From Bugulina stolonifera (lineage: Eukaryota > Bryozoa > Gymnolaemata > Cheilostomatida > Bugulidae): a stretch of DNA of 64,000 nucleotides. The translations under genes were made by a program, and so were the position numbers. Positions 12,201 to 24,200 of the stretch are shown in pieces (position 1 is the stretch's first letter; every line of letters starts with the position of its first letter). The stretch covers positions 17,151,001 through 17,215,000 of the forward strand of contig OW285192.1 of assembly GCA_935421135.1 (NCBI GenBank), in the 5' to 3' direction. The notes under the pieces are model-generated. The model did no database searches and was not told the DNA's origin. It saw only the letters and a program-made list of their open reading frames with translations.

Positions 12201-15200
12201 TATGATTTCGGTTATTTATTTTCACAATTGAATCTCTACAAATTTCACATCGACTACATGACTGTATTAGTTAGCTAGTGGTTTAAATTTAATAGCCAGT
12301 AGGTACAGGGACATTTCAAAAAAGACGAAAAAGACAGTTCGAAAAAGACAGTTTGTTCACAGCTGGCCAGTTCAAAACAGGACAGTTCGAAACTGTGTAG
12401 ATTACATTTAAAAGAACACAACTTGCAGATAGTTAATTTTAATTAGTTAATTCAATTACGCTGTAGTTAAATAAAGAAAATAACATTGAAAATAGAAATT
12501 AGTGGTGGTTGGGGTTAGGCGTTTCGTTGAACTGTCCACTTTCTAAACATCCTGTTTCGAACTGTCTTTTTCGAACAGTTATAATATCTTTCAATGTTGG
12601 AACATGCAAAGAATCTCTATCTGCTGGCACCTCATACATGTAGCCATATGATCAAAAGTAACTGTGTTACGTGTAGGACAGGAAACCAATACTATGGTGT
12701 AATATGTATCATAGCTTTTTGGTTACTTGAATCATTATTGCATAAATCCGCATGGCCATTAGTCAAATATTATATAATATAATATATATTATTATATAGG
12801 TAAGATCAAAGGGCAAATATATGCCAATGGCAGTAGCAACAATGTTTACTTGGTGTTTAGTTAGGAGGATGTACCCTGAATGGGTTGTTATGTTACCACA
12901 GGATGTGTATATCATACTAACAAGTGGGCCCATACCTACAATCTACATGTGAGTGTGGACCACTTGCTTTATGTTAATGTGTATTCCCAACACTTGTCTA
13001 ATTCCCCATAAAGCAAAGCTTACAGAAAATACTAACAGTCCCAGAGCTGACAAGGAACTGGAGGGAGTCAGCAAAGAGAGCACACATACATGTATAATAT
13101 AATATAATATTATATATTGCATACAAAGTATATGACAACAAGTAACAAGCTTATGAAATAGTAATTTTACATACCGGGGCATGAACTTGCAGACAAGTTG
13201 AGCCACCGACTCACAGTTCCTCTTGGTAGAACAGAAGACAAGACAGGAATACCGAGGAATCACTTCTAGCAGTAATCCGGCCAGATAGTCTGGGTCCCTT
13301 GTCTTCATAGTGGAATCATACTGTAATAAGTACTAGATATCATAGTACACAGGCTGTTAAATACAGTAGGGCATCACTAGTACACAGGCTATTAAATACA
13401 GTAGGGCATCACTAGTACACAGGCTATTAAATACAGTAGGGCATCACTAGTACACAGGGAAGTGAATACTATACTGTAGCACATAAGTATACTGCATATA
13501 TTGCTATACTGCAGTATATGCATGTAGACATTTTCTTGCACTATTGTACCATTTCAGAGTTATTCACACTTGTTAAAAGTACAAAGAGAGAGGGCATAAC
13601 TTCAAAATGTTAGTTTACATGTAATTTGATCACCACTATTTTAGTTGAGTCATAACAACAAATATAACTGACTAAGACAACATGGAGGTGAGTGGTTACC
13701 ATGGAAGCAGATGCATAATCACACATGACTCAGTGTCAAACAGTCATGGGGAGGGAGAGTTGTAGATAGCATAATAACAGTTATACATGTTAGAGTATGC
13801 ATATTATGTACTGTGTAGTCATATAATAAGTCTACCACATGTAAATATACAACAAACATCCTTCTACTCACTGTAACAACAACATAATGTCACTAGATAC
13901 AGCTAGAATAAATTATATATACATACAAACATTACATATGTCCATAACAGTAGTAGTAGGGGAGAGAAGGGAACATACAGTGGACTATAATAAGGGAACT
14001 ATATAATATTGTAATACCTACTGTATAGTCAATAGAGATTGGAATTGGAATTACATGTAAGATTTGCAATGCAGGCTATAAGTGCATACATTTATGAGTG
14101 CATTATATAACTAGAATAGTGTACAGATATATATAATATTGTATTATATTATGATAACATATGATTGTAATAGAGATAATAATTAGCTAAGAGAAATATA
14201 ACAATAAATAGATATATATAAGTACATAATAGATAGTACAATAGATAGTATAATCAAGTTAATTACTGAATAGAGACTTGAATACATGTACAAGTACACT
14301 AATTACTGCACCAATAACTCACTACCATCATGCCTTTATTACATCATAATAACAGCTACTTCATACTAGCCTCAGTTCTACATAATACTATAATAAACTA
14401 CTAGACAATAGGTGATATATGTATGATTAGCACATAGGGTGTGTTCTGTGTATGTTAGGAACACAGGCTAGCAATAAGCCAGGTAACTGTACTGTATATA
14501 GCTAATAAGTTATACAACATTGCACATACAATTACCATAATATACCTGATTATATACACATGTACAGGTATTTACATGTATAGTATGTGTGTGCACCAGT
14601 ATAAGTGTGAGCTAAGACCAAGTAAGTAGGTTCTCTAGGTACATACCTATAAGTTATAAGTATATACACAAAGGTAAGTTAATCTAATAATACACATTAT
14701 CCCTACAGACATAATTAACTAACCATGTATAATAATATGATCTTATTTATATTTGTAAGTGTATACTGTATATATATATAGTATACATTGTATATGTATG
14801 TATACAATACAGTGTACAGTAGAGTTGGACTATGGCATTATAATATAGTCTGTTATACACAGAGGAAGAGTCAGCTCTAGATGTATTTTGCTGCCTACAT
14901 GTTACATAACTATATATTATTTATATAAGATATTACAACATAGATTAGTAGGTAAATAGACAGTGTGTACACACTCCATATGATATGTGTCATGACATTG
15001 CAAGGTAACACCTACTATAGGAGTAAGTAGTAAATATTATACAAGTGTACGTACTACTAAGATTATATTGGTTTCACCATGAAAATATTTAATCATATTA
15101 GTTGTAGATACTTAATGCTGTTTTACAAATTTATGTAATATTATATCTCTTTCCAAGTTAGAATTTCTAGCACTTCCTTTGATTGCTTTAATTATAGTAT

Positions 15201-18200
15201 AACATTCAATTATTCAAATTATTACATATAACTTTGTCTAATATCTGAAAGCTGGCTGAAATATACTAGAAAAAGAAACCATGAATCAAATAATTCAACT
15301 TGTGTTGATTAAACTCAGCTGAGTGAAACATCAGCTCAATGGACATAGAAAATGTGCATGTATAGCAGCATAGGGTAGATACTTACGTTAAATGTTAGAG
15401 GTCTATGGTGCTGTAGCTTCTCCTCTTGAGGTACTGGGGCAGGGTTCACTTTATAAATATCATCTCCCATCTTTACATATTCCTCTAGTTGTACCTTAGT
15501 TAACAGATAATAGAATAGCAACACACTGTAGTAGACATGTACACTTACGTGTAAGTATATTACACACCTACGTGTAAGTATATTATACACCTACGTGTAA
15601 GTATATTATACACCTACGTGTAAGTATATTATACACCTACGTGTAAGTATATTATACACTTACATGTAAGTATATTATGCACCTACATGTAAGTATATTA
15701 TATACCTACGTGTAAGTATATTATACACCTACGTGTAAGTATATTATACACCTACGTGTAAGTATATTATACTTCTACATGTAAGTATATTATACACCTA
15801 CGTGTAAGTATATTATACATCTACATGTAAGTGTATTATACACCTACATGTAAGTATATTATACACCTACGTGTAAGTATATTATACATCTACATGTAAG
15901 TGTATTATACACCTACGTGTAAGTATATTATACACCTACATGTAAGTATATTATACACTTACATGTAAGTATATTATGCACCTACATTTAAGTATATTAT
16001 ACACCTACATGTAAGTACATTATACACCTACAGTGTAGCTACAGTAAATAGGTATATAATTATGTAGTTGTAGTTCCCATTACAATTAGCACACCAGCTT
16101 TCAAAAACAAAATAAAACCAAAAATTTCAATGATGGTATTGTGCTGCAGGCAAAGGAATTCCTGGTACACATAGTATATTTTTATCTATAGACCAGTGTT
16201 CTATTCAAAATGGCATGTGTTATTAATAGAGCTACATAGTTATCATGTTATGTTATGCAGGGATCCCAGAGTATAACAGGAAATAGTACTACACTCTAGA
16301 TGAGTATGTATAATGGTAGTCCATGGATACAAGCACCATCAGCCAGGTATGTGCCTACGTTAGGGGGTCACTACACCAACCTGTCCAACCTGCCAAATCA
16401 AAGACCCCATCAGTATGACAACAGAGATGACAGGTCAGTCGCCTCCTCCACCCTGTCAGCCAGAGGTGTCAGACCACAGGATCAAAGAGAGACTTGGCAC
16501 CACTTCAATGGGTAAGTACAAGGTACCATTTGATTACTATGGGAACAGATTTGAACTAAAGCCTGCATGTATATTTAGGCCTATTTTCAAACTATCGTCT
16601 TTGCTAACTCACAGAAGACTTGCAGCTTGATAGCTACAGGTTGACTTTTTATCAAAATAATTTTACAAAGAGAAAATAATGTGACTTCACAGCTTCCTAT
16701 GGGTTGCAGGTCTTATTTCGGAAACAAAGAACGCCCGGACGTCAACAACTGGAGAGGCAACCCAGCTAAAAATTTCACATTAGTTCTAAAATCGTCGCCA
16801 AAGCAGATCAAAAGACCCGTTCCAGTTTACAGAACAGGACCTGCAAGCAGGCAATTGCAACGATTAAAAACATGGGAGAGCACAGGAAGTATTCCCTCGG
16901 TAGAGGAAGCTTCCTTGCCAAATGGGTACATTCAACATTCAGTGGATAGACAACACCAGAAGGCAAAAAGATCTGTTAGTGTAGATCGAGGGGCCCTTGC
17001 TCTTCAGGGTTTTGCAAATCCAGATGCGGAGTTGATGCATAGGAATCAACATGGACAAACATCAAAGTCACATTCCAGTTTATCTAAGAAAGCTCTTCAA
17101 CAAAATGGCTACATAGGTAACGGTAGATCACATTACGACAGTCTCAATACTTGCGATACATTTAATAGTCAATTCCCTTCTAACCAAGAAAACTACCGCC
17201 ATCTTACAATGACGAAGCCCATTATGACTTCCACACCTAAGCAGAATAAAATGGTACAAGAAAACTTTGTGTGGCAGAATCAAAATCCACCAGTTGTCCA
17301 TAGTAACCATGGGAACCAGAACCGACCTTTCAACAACCAGCCTGAGTATGTAACAAACAACACTAGCTACTACGATGATACAAACAGAGGAAACCTTGAC
17401 ACAATATTCTTCTATGGACCTGAGGCTTCTCCACCTTCTCCCCGAGAGAGACCTATTCTGAGTGAGAGATCGAGGCGAAGAGAAAGCAGAAGAGGTCAAA
17501 TGATACCATTCACACAGAAGACAGGCAATGAGAGCCACGCTCACTTTCTTCAGCTAATGAAACCGTCCATCGACCAATCAAATCTTAAACATAATTCAAG
17601 GTGGCCACAAGTTAGTACGCATTCAAAACCTCCGATAGCACCACCTCGTCGCTCCAGAGAAAAGCAGTACCAGTCGAAACAACAGTTTATAACTGATAAT
17701 CGACACAAAGAACAAAATGATGAGAATGTGATATACACAGAAATATTACCGCAAACATTTACCAAGAGAAGTAAACCAGAGAAATCACGGAGGCTAAGAC
17801 CCAGATCAAATAGTCCTATTATCTACACAGAGGTAGTTCCAATAGACACTGCAATGCAAAGAGTTGCCCCCAAACTCTACCCTGAAGAAAATGGACACAA
17901 CAGAGCATCAATGACTTTTGGCGACGATTTAAGTATTACTGCTGCACCGGAGAAACCAACACACACTCATCATGAACAAGAAACAGATCATAACCATAAC
18001 CACCGGCCACAGATACCTAAACAACCTCAGATAAATCACAAAACAAAACCAACCCAATATTCAAGTAACTTTTCGATATCTTTCGGTACGCCTCAGCTTT
18101 TGCTGAAACGTAGTGTATCCGATCAAAACAATAACAATATCAAGCAATCATTTAAAGGGAAAAAGCTCCAAGGTCAAGGTCAGGAAAGCAACAATGAGGT

Positions 18201-21200
18201 GAAGCCGTTCCCCAGCAATAGCAACCTCGAGCAGATGCTTAGCAGTGATGCCAGCTCATCGAAGAAGAGTGGCACTATGAAGTCAGCCCTAAAACAACCC
18301 ACAGCAGGATTCCCAGGAACCGTGAGTATAGCACAGCATCTATTACTCTTGATCCAATGAAAATACTATAATACACAACTGTACACTGTACCTCAACATT
18401 TATGTTTGATTATAGTAAATAACTGTAATACCACAACTGTACACTGTTTACATGTATAGCGTATTATAGTAAATAACTGTTGTAGTCTCCAAAGAGGAAA
18501 TTGGCTACTCTGCGATTATCAGAGATTGCTAGAAATGATATGTATATAAAATTCCTTGCCTTCAATCACCTGCTAGTACTTGTAAACTTAGTTACATATC
18601 CACCTAATGCACATCTAATAGACATGCAGGAGTGTGCATTCAGTAGAGTTGCACATACAAGTCTATAAATGATAATTTTTGGTATTTAAATTAATTACTT
18701 GTTTACTAATGTATAACAGAAAGTTATGCAATAAAGAATAGCTTTGAGTGCACTCCAGTATGTTATCAGAATAGGGCTAAAAATAGTAAGCAAGGCATAG
18801 TGGTTCACTAATGATTAAAAGGCTTAGAGCATTAGCTGCAAAGTTCAGACCATATGGAAAAACTAGTATATAATATATAAATTAACTAAATAAAATAATT
18901 GATTTTAGGTGTTCACGGCTCATTTTGACACAACCAATCATCATCAAATAGTTGACTTTCTGTTACAGAGAGACCAAAGGTCACCTAAGAGAGTGACCAT
19001 CAAGGAGAATAGCAGTGGAAGGACAACTCCAATTACAAATGGACAAGCCGGTTACAGGAGGAACCCAGTGAGTGCTCTAACAATGACCTCTATAGAAAAC
19101 TTGAGAGATGTTACCGAGAGAAGAATGCAGCCACAGCATAGACTTCATGTACGTATCTCTGTCAGTGACTAGTACAAGCCACGAATGTAAAATGTGAGCT
19201 TAACATCTTATACCAGCTCAGCATTAAATTGTCACCACCCTTGTACATTCAGACATACTACGCCTCCTCCATAGTGTCCATTTGTATATTACAGCAATAG
19301 CAAGGGGAAACGAATCATAAATAAGCTGCCATATTTGACTTGTCATCTGTCATTTCACGTTGCTACAGCAGATTCAGTACCCCAATCAGCTTCCTAGACA
19401 AACTACAGAGTAGATATTTAATATCTCAGGTACCCAACAGAAACTTCATGAGGGTAAAGTGAGAACAAGCTGTGAGAGACCAGCCATGCAAGAATTCACC
19501 TAGTTAATTCCTATAGCTAACACCCCCTGAAGTAAGGGTCAGATTGAAGAAAAGGAAGATTAGGAAATCCAGAGATGATGAAGGAACAAAGAAGTTATGC
19601 TGACTGTACACTGAAGCTATGCTGACTGTACACTGAAGTTATGCTGCCAGTACACAGAAGTTATGCTGACTGTACACAGAAGCTATGCTGACTGTACACT
19701 GAAGCTATGTTGGCACCGATTTGAACTGACACCATATCTATGCATATCAACACTCAAGAAAATATGTCAACAAATGTGAGAATATGATGATAGTCTACAA
19801 GCAGCTCCAGAGAATATAACTAATTCCGCTGATATATTACTGGCTCTATATGATTTACATATTACTGCTAAATTAAACAGTAAATAAATTTATGATATCA
19901 TGCTAACAACTACATTGATCTTGGTAAGTTTTAGTTAGAATTGTAGGGAAATGAATAAACACTCCAACACACCGCTCCCTGTCCATGCTTAGTCTGTTTA
20001 TCTGCTGGTTGTATGTATTAGGTGTGGTATGTTTATGTAGTTTGGTTGCTAAGGAGTTGCTAAGCAGCCATACATAATAAACACTGGTGTATAATATGGT
20101 ACTGATATTGTATATAAGATGTTATATTATAACAACCGTTAGCCAACATGTAAATCAGAATCTCATGGTTCATTAGTTAATGATTCGGCATCAGTGGAAT
20201 GTATCCCAATACTTAGTTCAAAGTGATTTTAAAATAACGGTGAACAATACGAGAACTACTTCGCTGTTGACATGGTGTGTGTCGACAGCAAAGTAGTCAT
20301 TGTATTGTTGACCGTTATTTTAAAATCACTGAATAAGTCACACTCACTAGGCAGTTGACTGATAGCTAACTACATGTACCTACATGTACATCATATTTGT
20401 TACATACCGGACGGAAATTGTTCACATACAGCTCAGCATCCAAGAACTGACATAAATCCTCAATATTGTTTAGGGTAGCACTCATTCCAATAACCTGAGT
20501 ATTCCCTAAATAAAAGCAGATAACTCTCAATAAAAATGTAAATCCCTATATTGATGGGTGCTAACAGTAACAAGAGAAGATAAGTCTTATATACTATAAC
20601 ACATGTACAGCGTGTATAAACATACAAATATGATGTAATTAAGAGATATAAAAATGTTGATGATTCATGGGCTTGTCGGCTTGTAGACCACTTGTCAAAC
20701 AGGAAGTAGAAATACTCACTGGAGGCGAGTCGAAGCTTAGTTAGAGCCATCTCTAGGGTCGCACCTCTACCACCACCTTCTCCTAACATGTGTAGCTACA
20801 ATGTGTAACTACAATGTGTATACATGTGCAACTACAATAGTGTATACATATGCGACTACAGTGTGTATACCTGTGTAACTATAATGTGTATACATGTTTA
20901 ACTACGATGTGCATAGCCTACATGTGTAACTACAATGTGTATACATGTGTAACTACAATGTGTATACATGTGTAACTACAATGTGTATACATGTGTAACT
21001 ACAATGTGTATACATGTGTAACTACAATGTGTATACATGTGTAACTACAATGTGTATACATGTGTAACTACAATGTGTATACCTGTGTAACTACAACGCG
21101 TATACATGTGTAACTACAATGTGTATACATGTGTAACTACAATGTGTATACATGTGTAACTACAGTATGTAGAATATAAACTATGCTTACAGTCAACATA

Positions 21201-24200
21201 ATAAGAATGAATGAGATATCATACTCCATGTGTATATACATCCACTCATGACACATGTACAGTGAGTTCACACAGTAACATACGATATAAAACACCTACC
21301 TCATCCACCACACACAGTCCAATATTTCCCAACCTATTGCATTCTATTAGACTGTTTATTAGACCGCTTGCTTTCTCAATAGTGGCAATATATATAGATT
21401 TTCTTTGCTGTCTTTTCTTGGGAGGGTAGCATCCCCGACTGCCCGCATACTCTTCTATTAGAAAGTCGAGTTCCACAGCTAACTCTGACATGCCCCGAAT
21501 CTTCAAATAAAACTTGGATAAACTCCACATATATTATGTATATACAGTATAATAATATACATTGCATACAGTAGAACTCGCCAACAGCAAGGTAGTACAA
21601 GCCAGTAGAGCTTGACTCTAGTAGCATTCAAAATGGTCATCCAATTGTGCCAGAGAGGTTACACAGGGCAACCTTACGAAAAATCAACCTGTAACATGGC
21701 CGATAGAACACAAACACGCCCAAGGTAAAGGTAATATAATAACTGTAGACTCACCTTCTCTTGCACAAGAGATACGAAAGGTAGTATCAGCAGACAGTCA
21801 TGCTTGCGGAGTAGAAGTTCCCGTAGCATTAGTATCTCTGCCACTAGAGTTTTCCCTCCACTAGTCGGTGAGCTGTAAATCAGATTCTTTCTTTTCTTGT
21901 GGCACTCCAGACGTAGACAAGCATCCTGCCAATCTAAAATGACTCATGTTTATCTGTCACTGGGACAATGCCTCCCACCAATGACTCATTGGGACTTGAA
22001 CAAAGTCTGGCTACCAAGTAGAAGAAACTGTCTCCAAGTTACAAAGATTCTACAACTTTTGATAGAACGGAAGTCCATTATTTTAGTTCTCATTGATTGT
22101 TGAATGTTATTCTGACTTTGATAATAATAGGAGAGCACGACTCCAATCTGGTGACACACTACTATTGAGTAAGTAGGTCTATGTGCTACAGTGGTGGTGT
22201 CTGGAACTGTCTCTGGGAGACTGTGTAAATGGGAGAGCATTGCTAACAGTTAATTACCTACCAACCATTCTTCAGAGTTGACATGCAGAGTTACTATTTA
22301 AGTGCATGCGAACCCACCATACAGTTTCTTGATTCCTCTCAGCCTGTCAAACGCCTCCCTTACAGTCTCCGGAAGTCCATAGAACCCTGTATCCATGGAG
22401 GGCATCATATCTGAGAGAGACTCCTCATTGACTAGAGTATCAGCTAGCCTCTGTACCTGTTCAAGTCTCTGCCTCTGCACATCTTGTGTATTCTACAGTA
22501 TGAGTAACAAGCTACTAGAGTGTGAGATTAGCAGTCATAGGCTAAGGAATTGTCTCCACATACAAGTAGACCAGGTATGGCATGGAAGGAGGTAGATTGA
22601 TACCTGGTCTCTTATCCCTTTATTAAGCGGTGGTAAACATTAAATCTATCTATACAAATCAGTTCACAAACTCTCCAGTAAGAAAGGGTGTATTACACAG
22701 TCTGCAGCTCCTGGAATACACAATCTAGAAACTACTCAGCTGTGACTGGTCATTTAGACCCATCTACTACAGTACCTCATATTTAGAGATAGTGTAAGGC
22801 ACATAAGTAGTAGCCTGAGCTCTCAAACCTGAGTAGTAGCCTGAGTAATGTTCTGAGACGCCGAGGCTATTCCTCTTCTGAATTTGTTCTGCAGTCGGGA
22901 AATAAAACCCTGGCTGCCATCTTGGGAAGCTTTAGAAGAGCTCTGACTCACTACAATGTATATAAACTTGTAGCCTTAACAGTCTTAATATGAGAAGGGT
23001 AACTGATTAACTCAAACCATAGAGAGATATACAAACAGCAAAGTGGCAGTACAGTGCATGACTGTGTAGACTGAGTGCAAAATCAGTAATGTGATAGTGA
23101 ATCTAATGCAGTAATGTGATAGTGAATCTAATGCAGTATTGTGATAGTGAATCTAATAAAGTAATGTGATAGAGAATCTAATGCAGTATTGTGATAATGA
23201 ATCTAATGCAGTATTGTGATAGAGAATCTAATGCAGTATTGTGATAGTGAATCTAATGCAGTTTTGTGATAGTGAATCTAATGCAGTATTGTGATAGAGA
23301 ATCTAATGCAGTATTGTGATAATGAATCTAATGCAGTATTGTGATAGTGAATCTAATGCAGTTTTGTGATAATGAATCTAATGCAGTATTGTGATAGTGA
23401 ATCTAATGCAGTATTGTGATAGTGAATCTAATGCAGTAAGATGTATTGAATGACCAACAGCCCAACATGAACTCCTTGTACAGCCTATAAAATCCAGTAC
23501 AAGCACCCAAGGGGTTACAATAAGACCAACTCCTTGACGTATCTATGGGTTATTCAGGAGTTGTCCTTCCTCAGCCTTACAGTCAGAGAAAAGACAACTC
23601 CAACTACCAACTCATTTAAAGATCCAACTATAGTGTTGAAATTCAGCTACCAGCGATGTGGAAACGTGGGGAGTATAAATTGCCTACCATGAGATTTAGC
23701 CTGAGATTTTGTGCCAGCAGAAAACAAATGTTTGGAAGGAGGTGAGGACGGCACATAAGTACAGTCATCTCCTGGAGGTAGATCTTCACTTGTCTTTGTT
23801 GCTGAAGGTAACAAGTCAAGGAACATAGAGTCAGATCCTGTAGTGAACGCTCCCAGACCATGACGTCCAGAGTTGACGTTCTGTGGTATAACACATGCAT
23901 ATAACATAATGTAGTAGAAGGTAGCTAATACAAATTGTCAAATACGTTGTAGAATACGCCACAATGATTCACATTTTGAAGTGAGGTATTCACTGCTTAC
24001 CTTCAAACAAAATAACAGACAAAGTGAAGATAGCTCGTGCGTTACTAAAGATGTCTAATTAACTATCAATTATAAACATGTGATTTTGATCACATCACAT
24101 CATGTTCCGTGTTACATAATACAGATCGACAGACAGACGGACAGGCAGACGGACAATCACCTTGGGTTTAGAGATGGGAGTGTATATAGCCGCTGTGCCA

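Noticed and set aside
17128..17765. Two minus-strand frames of 138 and 71 codons
   Set aside because: Shadows of the well-supported plus-strand exon 16710-18321.
23085..23443. CRISPR-like array
   Set aside because: Repeat and spacer are not distinct; this is a simple 25-bp tandem repeat in a eukaryotic intron. The same holds for the other arrays in the window.
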